NCBI GenBank assembly: GCA_937906475.1
Contig: CALCZA010000238.1
Location: 1 to 47,291 of the forward strand
Direction: 5' to 3'
Length of the DNA stretch: 47,291 nt
DNA from: an uncultured bacterium
Lineage (GTDB): Bacteria; Planctomycetota; UBA1135; UBA2386
The notes below the pieces were generated by a model. It worked only from the letters and a program-made list of their open reading frames with translations, ran no database searches and was not told the origin of the DNA. The position numbers and the translations under genes are program-made. The stretch's first letter is position 1. The number at the start of each line of letters is the position of its first letter. This document shows, in pieces, positions 1 through 8,935 of this stretch.

Positions 1-18
1 GCCCGACACAGCCTTCGC

Positions 19-1089
19 ATGGACCTTCACTTCGACCTCACCCAAACCCAACGCGTTGCCGTCCTAGTCGACGCCGGAATCGAGGCTAGATTGCCAAGTC
101 TGGTGCAATCTCTGGCACCGGATGGCGTGGTGGTTGTCTACGACACGGCACTCGAAGGACTGGCGAAGCGCATCGGCGAAAGCCTCGGTGCCCGCACCAT
201 ACTGCCGGTTCAGGAAGGTGAATCGGCCAAGCGACTGACGGTCGTTGGCCAGTTGGCCGAGCAACTACACGCTGCCAAGGCAACACGCGCGACGGTGATG
301 ATTGCCGTCGGTGGCGGCACGTTGACCGACCTCGCTGGCTTCGTCGCATCGATCTACTTGCGTGGCATTCCATTCGTGTCGTGCCCGACCACAACCCTCG
401 CGATGTGTGACGCCGCGCTCGGTGGCAAGAACGGCGTCGACCACTGCGGTCTCAAAAACCGCCTCGGCACAATCCGCCAACCCAACGCCATCGTCATGGA
501 CACGGAGTGGTTGCACACCCTACCGGACGAGATGTTCCGTGAAGGCATTGTCGAAGTGATCAAAAAAGCGGCGGTTCTCGATGCCGCGCGCTTCGCCGAA
601 CTAGAAGCGTTGGCGCCTGCGCTGCTCAAACGTGATGCAACAGCCACCATGAAGACGGTCGCGATGGCCGTCGACATGAAGATGCAGGTCGTAATTGAGG
701 ATGAACGTGAGGGCGATCGCCGGCGGGCACTCAACGCCGGCCACACGATCGGTCACGCGATCGAAGCCCTCGCGGCAGGATCCGTTCGTCATGGCCACGC
801 AGTCGCGATGGGCATGATCGCGGAATGCCGCGCGGCAAACGTCGATGAGGCCATCACCAAGCGCATCGCCGACTTGCTACAAGCGATCGGCGTCGAGACG
901 AAAACCCCAGCCCACCTGACCGACCCGGCGAAACTGTGGGACCTGGCGCGACAGGACAAGAAGGCGATGCGCGGGCAAGTGCCGATGTATGTGCCGGTCA
1001 CGCTCGGCACGGGTGCCATCGTTGACCTGACGGCCGAGTCGCTTGCCTACGCAATGCAGAACGACAACGGCCCGCGGACGACGTCGTGA
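19..1089 (+). CDS. aroB: 3-dehydroquinate synthase
   Basis: Cytosolic enzyme of the shikimate pathway that converts DAHP to 3-dehydroquinate using NAD+ and a divalent metal. The 356-residue length is normal for the family. The glycine-rich NAD site VGGGTLTDLAGF is near residue 95, NGVDHCGLKNRLGT follows, and the metal-binding regions are EVIKKAAV and NAGHTIGHAIE. ATG at 19 is the first start in the window and gives a family-like N-terminus. The stop overlaps the GTG of the next gene by 4 nt (GTGA), which implies translational coupling with the fused aroA-aroK. The identification is secure. Confidence 0.96.
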   Translation: MDLHFDLTQTQRVAVLVDAGIEARLPSLVQSLAPDGVVVVYDTALEGLAKRIGESLGARTILPVQEGESAKRLTVVGQLAEQLHAAKATRATVMIAVGGGTLTDLAGFVASIYLRGIPFVSCPTTTLAMCDAALGGKNGVDHCGLKNRLGTIRQPNAIVMDTEWLHTLPDEMFREGIVEVIKKAAVLDAARFAELEALAPALLKRDATATMKTVAMAVDMKMQVVIEDEREGDRRRALNAGHTIGHAIEALAAGSVRHGHAVAMGMIAECRAANVDEAITKRIADLLQAIGVETKTPAHLTDPAKLWDLARQDKKAMRGQVPMYVPVTLGTGAIVDLTAESLAYAMQNDNGPRTTS

Positions 1090-2852
1090 GCAAGGCGCAC
1101 CCGATCACCCAGTTGAGTTTTGTGAGTCACGCGACGCTGTCGTTACCGGGCAGCAAGAGCGAAGCCAACCGTTTGCTCGTCGCCGCCGCATTGAGCGGCC
1201 AAAACATCACGGTTCGCGGCGCATCGCCGAGCGATGACGTGCGCCACCTAGTCGCCGGCTTGGCGAGCCTTGGCTTTGCATCGACATTTGTAAATGAGGC
1301 ACAAGGCATTGTCTCGGTCGGGCCACGGTGTGCCGATGCGCCGACGAGCGCCGAACTGTTCTGTGGTAACGCCGGCACCGCGCTTCGATTCTTGGTCTCA
1401 GTGGCTGCAACCTTGCCCGGGGATTGGATCATCACCGGCGACGAACACATGCAGAAGCGGCCGATCCAACCGCTGGTGGATGCGTGGCGCGAACTCGGAG
1501 TGACCATCGAAGCCAACGACGGTTGCCCACCAGTGCGGGTGCGCGGCGGCACCAGTCGCGGCGGACGCGTCACCGTCGACCCAAGCGTTTCGAGCCAGTT
1601 CGTCTCGTCGCTGCTGCTCGTCGGAGCCTCGATGCCCGACGGCCTCGATATCGATTTCCGTGGCCCCCTCGCGTCACGAGGCTACGCCGAACTGACGTGC
1701 CTGACGCTCGGCAGACTAGGCATTGATGCGACTCTTGACTGCGACCGAGCCACGGTAGCACCGATCAACGCAACGCCGCAGACTGACCTGAGTGTCGGTG
1801 GCGACTGGAGTGGCATGGGCGTCTGGACCTGCCTCAACCACCTCACTGGCTCGCGCATTGTCGCTAACAACTTGCTGCACAACTCGGGCCAATCCGACGA
1901 GCAACTCGCCGACAGAATGCGCACGCTAGCAGGAGATCAAGAACAGTCCATTGACGTCGAGCTAATCCCTGACCAGTTCTTAAACCTGGCCGTGGTTGCA
2001 GCCTTCCGCAACGGCACCACCCACCTGACGGGCGCAGCCAATGTGCGGGTCAAAGAGTGCGATCGGATCGCGGTGATGGCGCGCGAACTACGCAAACTCG
2101 GTGTCGACCTCGACGAACACCAAGACGGTCTGACGATTCGCGGCGGCAAAGCGATGCATGGCGCGATCATCAACCCCGAAAGCGACCACCGGGTCGCGAT
2201 AGCGTTCGCGCTCGCCGGTTTGTTGATACCCAACATCGCAATCGAAAACGCCGTTTGCGTCGCGAAGAGCTATCCGACGTTCTGGGGCGACATCGAGCGC
2301 GTGCGAGCGCAGCATCGGCCATTCGCTCTCGTTGGCATGCGTGGCTCGGGCAAGACGACACTCGGCATGGCGCTGGCCGAACTGAGTGGAAATACGTTCG
2401 TCGACACCGACCAGCGCTTCGTTGCCAAGCATGGCGAGATCACGGCATTCGTGGCGAGGCATGGCTGGCCCGCGTTTCGCAGCGAAGAGGAACGCATCGT
2501 TGCCGACGCGCTAGAGCCAGGCAACATCATCGCGACTGGCGGCGGGGCCATTGAGAGCGAGGCAACTCGAGCAACACTGGCCAAGGATGCAGAAGTCATC
2601 TGGATCCGCGCCGATGTCGAGTTCCTAAAGGCACGATTGGCCCGCAGCAAGCACCGACCGTCGCTAACTGGCGCATCGGTCACAGACGAAATCGAAGCCG
2701 TGGTAGCGAAGCGCGACCCTTGGTATCACAGCATCGCCGATCGCATCGTCGCAGCAGACCAACCTCGCCCCGAGCAACTCGAGATCCTGCTGCGCCCGCT
2801 CCACCAAGCAACCGCAGGAACACGAAGCCCATCGGTGCCGCCCCGGCCTTAA
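1086..2852 (+). CDS. aroA-aroK: Fused EPSP synthase / shikimate kinase
   Basis: A 588-residue bifunctional protein. Residues about 1-405 are 3-phosphoshikimate 1-carboxyvinyltransferase: GSKSEANR at the N-terminus, GNAGTALRFL, VKECDRI and DHRVAIAFAL are all present. Residues about 412-575 are shikimate kinase, with Walker A GMRGSGKTT starting near residue 417, the shikimate-site residues in VDTDQRF and FRSEE, ATGGGA, and the lid arginine in SKHRPS. The two steps it carries (shikimate to shikimate-3-phosphate, then to EPSP) are consecutive, but the domain order is the reverse of the pathway order. Start is GTG inside the aroB stop. About 20 proline/arginine-rich residues close the C-terminus. 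Both active sites look intact. Confidence 0.95.
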   Translation: MSKAHPITQLSFVSHATLSLPGSKSEANRLLVAAALSGQNITVRGASPSDDVRHLVAGLASLGFASTFVNEAQGIVSVGPRCADAPTSAELFCGNAGTALRFLVSVAATLPGDWIITGDEHMQKRPIQPLVDAWRELGVTIEANDGCPPVRVRGGTSRGGRVTVDPSVSSQFVSSLLLVGASMPDGLDIDFRGPLASRGYAELTCLTLGRLGIDATLDCDRATVAPINATPQTDLSVGGDWSGMGVWTCLNHLTGSRIVANNLLHNSGQSDEQLADRMRTLAGDQEQSIDVELIPDQFLNLAVVAAFRNGTTHLTGAANVRVKECDRIAVMARELRKLGVDLDEHQDGLTIRGGKAMHGAIINPESDHRVAIAFALAGLLIPNIAIENAVCVAKSYPTFWGDIERVRAQHRPFALVGMRGSGKTTLGMALAELSGNTFVDTDQRFVAKHGEITAFVARHGWPAFRSEEERIVADALEPGNIIATGGGAIESEATRATLAKDAEVIWIRADVEFLKARLARSKHRPSLTGASVTDEIEAVVAKRDPWYHSIADRIVAADQPRPEQLEILLRPLHQATAGTRSPSVPPRP

Positions 2853-2938
2853 ATCAGTGCTGAGACAACGTGCCAGCGAGTGGTTGTTGGAACCGAGTAA
2901 CGCAACTCTGACCAAATCGGGCTAGAGTCGGCACGGCG

Positions 2939-4141
2939 ATGTTCACGACCAGATTGCGTTTCTTAACGGCCGGCGAATCGCACGGGCCATCGCTAACCGG
3001 CATCCTCGAGGGCATGCCGGCGGGCTTTCCTCTCGACGAAGCGATGATTGCACACGAACTCGGCCGGCGGCAACAAGGCTACGGATCGGGCGGGCGCATG
3101 AAGATCGAGTCCGACCATGCTCGCATCACTTCGGGCGTCATGGCTGGGCAGACCACGGGCGGGCCAATTGCGTTCGTTATTGAAAACGCTGATTTCAAGA
3201 ACTGGCGCGACCGCGATGTGCAACCGATGACGGTGCCGCGGCCAGGACATGCCGACTTGACGGGTGCCGCCAAATACGGCTACCGCGACTTGCGCCTGTC
3301 GCTGGAACGAGCATCCGCGCGCGAAACTGCGATGCGCGTCGCCGTTGGCGCTGCCTGTCGGTCGTTGCTGTCCACGTTTGGCATCGAGATCGGCGGATAT
3401 GTGACGCGAATCGGCACGGTGGATTGCACCGACGAAGAACCGCGCCACGACGCTGGCGAACTGCGCGCGCGCTTCGCTACCGCCGAAGGCAACGATGTAC
3501 GATGCCCCGATGAAGACGTGGTGCCGGCCATGCGGCAAGTGATCGAAAACACCATCAAGAACAAGGACACGTTGGGTGGCGTCGTCGAGATCGCGGCGCT
3601 TGGCGTTCCTGCCGGGCTCGGTAGCCACGTGCACTACGACCGCCGCATTGATGCGAGACTCGCCGGTGCGTTGATGAGCATCCACGCAGCTAAGGGCGTC
3701 GAGTTTGGCTGTGGCTTTGCGGTCACGCTACGAAATGGCACAAAGGCACAGGACGAACTGCGCTGTGATGGCGACGACATCGTTCGAGACAGCAACCGCG
3801 CCGGTGGCATCGAAGGCGGCATGACCAATGGGGCGCCGGTCATTGCCCGCACCGCGATAAAGCCAATTGCAACGACGATTGCATCGCTGCAATCCGTCGA
3901 CCTAGCTACCGGTGAAGCGTCCGCAACCAACTACGAACGAAGTGACTTCTGCCAGGTGCCGCGCGCCGTTCCGATCGCCGAAGCCATGGCCGCGATCGTG
4001 CTCGCCGATGCCTTGTGCGAGAAGCTCGGTGGGGATTCCCTGCAGGAGATGAAGCCGCGCTTCGATGCGCTAAAGCAACTACGCGTGTCGGATCTGCCAA
4101 TGAACGCCAAGCCGTGGCGCTTCGGATACGAAACCGACTAA
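2939..4141 (+). CDS. aroC: Chorismate synthase
   Basis: Last shared step of aromatic biosynthesis: EPSP to chorismate, needing reduced FMN. It is 400 residues, within the usual range. The N-terminal GESHGPSL signature, the RRQQGYGSGGRM block, PGHADLTG, the SARETA segment and the C-terminal MTNGAPVI region are visible. It lies 86 bp downstream of the aroA-aroK fusion on the same strand, so the three genes probably form one transcription unit covering four enzymatic steps. ATG at 2939 gives the expected N-terminus with no extension. Confidence 0.96.
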   Translation: MFTTRLRFLTAGESHGPSLTGILEGMPAGFPLDEAMIAHELGRRQQGYGSGGRMKIESDHARITSGVMAGQTTGGPIAFVIENADFKNWRDRDVQPMTVPRPGHADLTGAAKYGYRDLRLSLERASARETAMRVAVGAACRSLLSTFGIEIGGYVTRIGTVDCTDEEPRHDAGELRARFATAEGNDVRCPDEDVVPAMRQVIENTIKNKDTLGGVVEIAALGVPAGLGSHVHYDRRIDARLAGALMSIHAAKGVEFGCGFAVTLRNGTKAQDELRCDGDDIVRDSNRAGGIEGGMTNGAPVIARTAIKPIATTIASLQSVDLATGEASATNYERSDFCQVPRAVPIAEAMAAIVLADALCEKLGGDSLQEMKPRFDALKQLRVSDLPMNAKPWRFGYETD

Positions 4142-4161
4142 CGCCACGGCAAGGCGGCGTT
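4140..4161. terminator. Hairpin between convergent genes aroC and DJ-1/PfpI
   Basis: AACGCC (4140-4145) and GGCGTT (4156-4161) form a 6-bp inverted repeat with a 10-nt loop that begins inside the aroC stop codon. No long T-run follows, so termination is only suggested by position between two converging genes. Confidence 0.3.
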
Positions 4162-4173
4162 TGGATTAGTCGC

Positions 4174-4686
4174 TCAGCCAGCTAAGAAAGCTAAGCACGC
4201 CGCCATGAACTTTGGTAGGTCATCCGGTTTACGCGACGACACGTGATGGCCATCGACGATCACGTCAGCATCTTTGAACAGCGCACCTGCATTGCTCAGG
4301 TCATCGCTAATGCCAAGCGAACCGGTGTAGTGTTTGCCGCGCACGACCCCAGCGGAGATACAGATCCAACCGCCGTGGCAAATGCTCGCAACGAGCTTGC
4401 CTGCGCCCTCACAATCGCGCACAAACTGCAACACACCTGGATCGCGCCGCAACTTGTCGGGCATCCATCCGCCCGGAACGATGACTCCCGCAAAGTCCTT
4501 GGCGTCGACATCAGCAACCGCCACATCACTGACTGCAGGGTAGCCGTGCTTGCCGAGATACTTCGTTGCCGCTTGCTGGCCTGCCAACACCGGCTGGTAG
4601 CCGGCCTCGATCAAACGCAACCGCGGGTACTGCAGTTCGAGGTCTTCGTAATCCGTCCCCACAAACAACAGGATCGACTTGCTCAT
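4174..4686 (-). CDS. DJ-1/PfpI family protein
   Basis: A 170-residue protein of the DJ-1/PfpI (class I glutamine amidotransferase-like) superfamily, whose members include protein deglycases, chaperones and putative proteases. The acidic motif DYEDLELQYP near the N-terminus and the nucleophile elbow ASICHGGW, with Cys followed by His, are both present and match the PfpI subgroup. The reading frame is open for 11 residues upstream, but the ATG at 4686 (MSKSILLF) starts exactly at the first beta strand and is preferred. It stands alone and converges on aroC. The substrate cannot be told from sequence. Confidence 0.85.
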   Translation of the reverse strand: MSKSILLFVGTDYEDLELQYPRLRLIEAGYQPVLAGQQAATKYLGKHGYPAVSDVAVADVDAKDFAGVIVPGGWMPDKLRRDPGVLQFVRDCEGAGKLVASICHGGWICISAGVVRGKHYTGSLGISDDLSNAGALFKDADVIVDGHHVSSRKPDDLPKFMAACLAFLAG

Positions 4687-4904
4687 GCCAGAAGCAGAGC
4701 AAGCCACGCTCGGCGACACAACGTTGCGACTAATCCTTCTCCGGCAACGACTCGCGGTTCTGCTTTAGCCATGCCCGCCAAAGGCCGACGGCGCGGACTC
4801 TCGTCTGCTTTCACCCGCTGCTAGCAACCTGCTAGAGGCGACGGCGTGATGCACTAATATTCACAAGCCGATCTTTACTAGCATCACCGCCCGGATCCCC
4901 TGCC

Positions 4905-5381
4905 GTGTTCGACCGCACTGACCTCGACCTTCCAACTGCTGCCTATCACGAGGCGGGCCATGTGCTGATGGCGCACTTACTTGGCGGCAACGTCGTGCAT
5001 GTGACGCTCGAGAATGACGACGACACACTCGACGGCCTGACAACCGTTCGCTGGCCCAACCACAACCCAATCGAGCGCCAACGCTGCTCGGCACTGGTTG
5101 CGCTGGCCGGTCCGTTGGCCGAGGCACGCTGGCGCGGTGAAACCATCACGCTCGATGCATTCCTTGCCTGGCGCGGCGACTGGCTTGAAGTGCAGCACGC
5201 GTTGACCTCACAGGCCAAAGACGGCGACCCGACGAAACTACTTCACCAATGGTTGGCGGAGGTACGCCAGCAGTTCGATGACCCACTCGTGTGGGAACTA
5301 CTGTGCCGTATTGCCGATGCCCTCGAAGCGCACGCAACGCTCGACGAAGACCTCTTGGATGACGTCCTCGGCAGAGCTTGA
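4905..5381 (+). CDS. Small M41 (FtsH-type) zinc metallopeptidase domain protein
   Basis: A 158-residue protein that looks like only the peptidase domain of FtsH. It has the zinc-binding HEAGH helix (AAYHEAGHVLMA) about 14 residues from the start, the downstream VALAGPLAEA segment, and GDWLEVQHAL, which resembles the FtsH segment (N/S)DLxxAT carrying the third zinc-ligand Asp. There is no AAA+ ATPase domain, no transmembrane segment and no signal peptide, so it would be a soluble ATP-independent peptidase or a regulator. GTG at 4905 is the only good start. The 218 bp upstream (4687-4904) hold no convincing gene. Confidence 0.7.
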   Translation: MFDRTDLDLPTAAYHEAGHVLMAHLLGGNVVHVTLENDDDTLDGLTTVRWPNHNPIERQRCSALVALAGPLAEARWRGETITLDAFLAWRGDWLEVQHALTSQAKDGDPTKLLHQWLAEVRQQFDDPLVWELLCRIADALEAHATLDEDLLDDVLGRA

Positions 5382-5449
5382 CGACCACCCTGCACACCTG
5401 CTAGCGCCGGCGCGCAGTGGGTCGCAGTGGATCGCAGCCAACGAAGTGA

Positions 5450-6439
5450 CTAGCGAATCACGAACCCATCGCGCAGCGGATCATCTGGATCCAGCCAGAA
5501 CTCTGCCTTGCCAGTAACGTGCGCGCGACCGCGAACCTCTGGCACGATCGCCTTGGCTCCAGCGAGATCAACGCTCTCAACCACGCGAACGTCAAAACTG
5601 GTGCCGAGAATGCTCTCAATGCGAATCCACTCACTGCCCAGTTCGCCACGCGCATGATGAATCGCGGCACGGCCGCTGACCCCCGTGCCAGTCGGCGATC
5701 GATCGACTTCGCCATCAGCAAAGATGCAGACGTTGCGACTGTGTGCACCATCTTGCTTGGCAACGAAGATCGTGCCGTAGAGAAAGTTGAGGTCTTTGTC
5801 ACCTGACGGGTGCTTGAGCGCACAGTCGCGCATCACAGCACGCTTGATCGCCATACCGTGGCGAATCAGTTCTTGGCAATGCACCGCATCGAGCGTGAGC
5901 CCCAGCGCGTCCGCATCGACATAGGCGTAGAAGGCACCGCCATAAGCAATCGTGCACGGCACGCTGCCGAGTTCTGGCACGTCGACTGCGACTTCCGCGA
6001 ACACAAACGATGGCACATTGAGGAATGACACGTCGGTGATCACACCATCCTGCCGGTGCGCGCTCGCACGGATGCGGCCGGCTGGTGTATCGATCTTGAT
6101 GTCGCTCTCATCAGCCGCGAACAAGCCATGCTCTAGCCCGACCTTGACCATCGCAATGATGCCGTGCCCGCACATCGTGCTGTAGCCCTCGTTATGCAGG
6201 AACAGCACGCCCACGTCGCCATCGTCGGTCGCCGGCGGCATTAGCAGCGCGCCGTACATGTCTGCATGTCCACGCGGCTCGAGCATCAGCATGCGCCGCA
6301 AATGATCGAGGTGTTCGCGCGCATATGCTCGCCGCGCCAAGATCGTCTTGCCTGGCACATCCGGATAACCAGATGTAATGATGCGTAGCGGTTCGCCCGC
6401 GGTGTGCGCCTCGATGGTCGTGATCTTGATTTGATTCAT
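5450..6439 (-). CDS. Proline racemase-family enzyme, probable trans-3-hydroxy-L-proline dehydratase
   Basis: A 329-residue cytosolic member of the proline racemase superfamily. The first catalytic position is Cys (MCGHG, C90), while the second is Thr (DRSPTGTG, T250) instead of Cys. Family knowledge: racemases and 4-hydroxyproline epimerases use two Cys, whereas trans-3-hydroxy-L-proline dehydratases carry a Cys/Thr pair, so dehydration to 1-pyrroline-2-carboxylate is the better call. The gene upstream encodes an ornithine cyclodeaminase-type protein that can reduce that product. The frame runs 12 codons further upstream, but ATG at 6439 (MNQIK) sits 13 bp after the preceding stop and gives the family N-terminus. 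Confidence 0.85.
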   Translation of the reverse strand: MNQIKITTIEAHTAGEPLRIITSGYPDVPGKTILARRAYAREHLDHLRRMLMLEPRGHADMYGALLMPPATDDGDVGVLFLHNEGYSTMCGHGIIAMVKVGLEHGLFAADESDIKIDTPAGRIRASAHRQDGVITDVSFLNVPSFVFAEVAVDVPELGSVPCTIAYGGAFYAYVDADALGLTLDAVHCQELIRHGMAIKRAVMRDCALKHPSGDKDLNFLYGTIFVAKQDGAHSRNVCIFADGEVDRSPTGTGVSGRAAIHHARGELGSEWIRIESILGTSFDVRVVESVDLAGAKAIVPEVRGRAHVTGKAEFWLDPDDPLRDGFVIR

Positions 6440-6452
6440 GCCTGTCTCGTGT

Positions 6453-7427
6453 TCAGAGTTCCACGACTTGACCAAGCCCTAATCGCTCGGCGTTAGCGAC
6501 CGCCCGCCGCGCGGCGAACAAATCCTGCACCGCGTGGCCGACCGACTTGAAGAAGGTGATGTCCTCGGGATGCGCGCGGCCAAGCGATGGCTCGGCCAAA
6601 AGTTCGCTAAGTTCAACCCAACGATCCGAGGAGGTCACACCAGCGGCCTGTGCCGCCACCAACTCGCCCGCCTCGTCGAGCGCTGACTCGCGCAGATCGA
6701 CGACTATGCGCGCGCACCGCGCAATCGCACCCTCATCGAGTTCACGCATATCGAGGCGAAAGCTACCGACACCGCTGATGTGTGCGCCAGGCTTGAGGTG
6801 CTCACCAGCAAGAACCGGCTCGCGAGAACTCGTCGCCGTAATGATCACATCGGCATCGGTCACAGCCTGCTCACTCGACGCCGCGACCACGAGCCGCACC
6901 GACACCAACGGCGCCATCTCGGCCACGAACTGCGCCACCTTGTCCGATCGCGGGGCATAGACGCGCACCTCCGTGAGCGGCCGGACCTCAGTCATCGCCA
7001 GCAACTGCATACGTGCCTGGCCGCCAACGCCAATCAGCGCGCCCACCTTGGCATCGGCGCGCGCGAGTAGATCGGTTGCCAACCCAGCAACACCCGCCGT
7101 TCGGATCGCGGTCAGCGTGCCACCACAGCACAAACCAATCGTCTCGCCAGTTTCTGCGTCGATGACCAGCAGTACGCCACTAGTGACATCCGCGCCGCGC
7201 AGTCGGTTGCCGGGAAACACGTTCATGACCTTGGCAATGCGGCCCACGTCGCCACCAGCCGCCCCCATCAGCAACGTCGTGCGATCCCCTTCGACCACCT
7301 GCACACGCGGCGGCACAGTAATCGCCCCGGTGGCGAGAGATGCAAATGCTTCACGGTTGGCCGCGATGGCATCCACCATCGGCAAGGCGCGTCGAACGTC
7401 GGCGGCGTTGAGGATTCTCAGTTGCAC
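6453..7427 (-). CDS. Ornithine cyclodeaminase/mu-crystallin family protein, probable 1-pyrroline-2-carboxylate reductase
   Basis: A 324-residue NAD(P)-binding protein of the ornithine cyclodeaminase/mu-crystallin family. The GGTLTAIRTAGVAGLAT motif and the Rossmann segment ALIGVGGQARMQL are intact, and ISGVGSFRLDMREL follows. Family members include ornithine cyclodeaminase, alanine dehydrogenase and ketimine or 1-pyrroline-2-carboxylate reductases. Being 13 bp upstream of a Cys/Thr proline racemase-like dehydratase argues for the reductase that yields L-proline (inference). ATG at 7427 starts at the usual first strand, MQLRIL. Ornithine cyclodeaminase activity itself cannot be excluded. Confidence 0.83.
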   Translation of the reverse strand: MQLRILNAADVRRALPMVDAIAANREAFASLATGAITVPPRVQVVEGDRTTLLMGAAGGDVGRIAKVMNVFPGNRLRGADVTSGVLLVIDAETGETIGLCCGGTLTAIRTAGVAGLATDLLARADAKVGALIGVGGQARMQLLAMTEVRPLTEVRVYAPRSDKVAQFVAEMAPLVSVRLVVAASSEQAVTDADVIITATSSREPVLAGEHLKPGAHISGVGSFRLDMRELDEGAIARCARIVVDLRESALDEAGELVAAQAAGVTSSDRWVELSELLAEPSLGRAHPEDITFFKSVGHAVQDLFAARRAVANAERLGLGQVVEL

Positions 7428-7849
7428 AGGCTTAGGTGACTAGGTGCTAAATGAAGCGAAGTCGAGATCGAAACGGGCCAGATAATTCCACCCACGACAG
7501 GTGTCGTCAATTGACCCGCGTCGCTCGCAGTGCCAGGCGACGCAGCCACTTCACCGTGCCTCACGTCCGCTTGCAAGTGTGCGATCTCGCCACGCACATC
7601 GGCTTCGGTGATCTGGCCACCATCAGCGAGCGTGCACAACCGGGTCATGCTCGCATTGACGTCGCCAACAGAAGGTGGCGTCGCCGCGCTTCGGCTACAA
7701 AACACACATAGCGCCCTAACTCGCAGTCGACGCTGGGCTCAAGGCCCTTGATGTAATCCCGCCAACCTGGCAACCGATGCGTTCACCGGTCGATGCCCAC
7801 TAACAGGCCCGCACCGAACGTGCCCGGCACGCTCGCGGTGACTGCAACG
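7428..7849. other. 422-bp gap with possible decayed coding remnants
   Basis: No intact gene is convincing here. On the minus strand around 7600-7690 an open stretch encodes GDVNASMTRL and LADGGQITEADV, which faintly resembles the GNVRELxNxIxR...LADGxxIT region at the end of the AAA+ domain of sigma-54-dependent regulators. Another minus-strand frame near 7685-7770 encodes WRDYIKGLEPS. Both are short and lack the expected neighbours, so they may be remnants of lost genes or chance. Confidence 0.25.
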
Positions 7850-8935
7850 CTACTCGACCGCGTAGTCGTCACCGTAGAACTTGGCGGTCGTGCGCGTGTG
7901 AAACGTAATCACTTTGATTGGCTCGTACTTCGGTATGCCGGTGCCCGGTAGCACTTCCAACATCTCATCGGGGCGAAGGTAGGCGGCAAGTGGGACGCTG
8001 ACGCGGGCCTTGTGACGTAACGATGCATCACGCGGGCGACCAACGCGATGCGTTGTCGATGGCAGAATGTCATTGGATAAACGCTGCAGGTAATCGCCAG
8101 TATTGAGGATGATCGTGCCCGCCGGCGGCGAGAGGCGCGCCCACCGGCCGTCGCGCTTCAGTGCTTGCAGGCCTTCGATACTCGGCGCAGGTAGCAACGT
8201 GAAGAGGTCGACGTCTTCGTGGCCGAGCAGACGACTCGCGTCGACTGGCGCACCTTGGTCGAGCGGCGGGTAGTAGTTGAGTCGCGAGCCGAGGTTTGCA
8301 TTGTGCAGTCGTTGATCGAACAAGTTGGACTCGACACCAAGTCCCATCAAGATGCTGCGCATGATCGGCAGGATCAGCGCACTCTTCGCTTCGACCAACT
8401 GACGGAACTTCGGCTCAAACTCGGGACGCGGCCACAGTGCCGACGCATCAAACGGCTGCACGTTGCCAGGCAGATCGAAGGCGCGACGACCGAACACCCA
8501 ACCTTCGACTTGGTCCGGATGGATGTCGCTGGTCTCCTCGATTGGGAAATAGCCTTCACTGACCGCGCCATGCCGAGCAGCGCGGAAACGCATCTTGCTG
8601 GCGAGATCAGTCGTCGTGAAGAACTCTTCGACCCATTCTTCTGCCTGCTCGAATAGCTCGGGATCGACGCCGTGGCCTTCGAGAACCGCGAAGCCGATGT
8701 CGCGCATAGCTTCGCCTAGTTCGTCGGCAAACTTACGCTTATCACCGGCATCGCCGTGCAAGAAGCGGCCAAGATCACAGGTCGCAAACTCGAAGTCTTC
8801 ATCAAAAACATCGACGCCATCAGCCGACTCGGCGAGGTGGTAATTCGGTTTGTTGACCTGGTCGTAGCGAGTGAACTCGGCGCTCGACGCCGTGACGCCA
8901 CGCTGACGCTTATCGTCCTTAGAATCGCCGCTCAT
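7850..8935 (-). CDS. 2-oxoglutarate/Fe(II)-dependent oxygenase, isopenicillin N synthase-like
   Basis: A 361-residue soluble non-haem iron oxygenase. The N-terminal DIOX_N-like region (DIGFAVLEGHGV) is followed by the double-stranded beta-helix. The iron ligands are visible as HED (LLGHEDVDLFTLL) and the distal His in STTHRV, and the 2-oxoglutarate-binding Arg in ARVSVPLAAYL. Hydroxylation or desaturation of a small molecule is typical of the family, and the substrate is unknown. ATG at 8935 (MSGDSKDD) is preferred over a 28-residue upstream extension that does not look coding. It lies 422 bp upstream of the hydroxyproline-type module on the same strand. Confidence 0.85.
   Translation of the reverse strand: MSGDSKDDKRQRGVTASSAEFTRYDQVNKPNYHLAESADGVDVFDEDFEFATCDLGRFLHGDAGDKRKFADELGEAMRDIGFAVLEGHGVDPELFEQAEEWVEEFFTTTDLASKMRFRAARHGAVSEGYFPIEETSDIHPDQVEGWVFGRRAFDLPGNVQPFDASALWPRPEFEPKFRQLVEAKSALILPIMRSILMGLGVESNLFDQRLHNANLGSRLNYYPPLDQGAPVDASRLLGHEDVDLFTLLPAPSIEGLQALKRDGRWARLSPPAGTIILNTGDYLQRLSNDILPSTTHRVGRPRDASLRHKARVSVPLAAYLRPDEMLEVLPGTGIPKYEPIKVITFHTRTTAKFYGDDYAVE

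Noticed and set aside
4243..4824. A plus-strand frame over the DJ-1/PfpI gene
   Set aside because: The minus-strand product has the conserved nucleophile elbow and acidic motif.
5400..5440. A short direct repeat (GCGCAGTGGGTCGCAGTGGATCGCAG) between convergent genes
   Set aside because: It is too short and imperfect to support a function.
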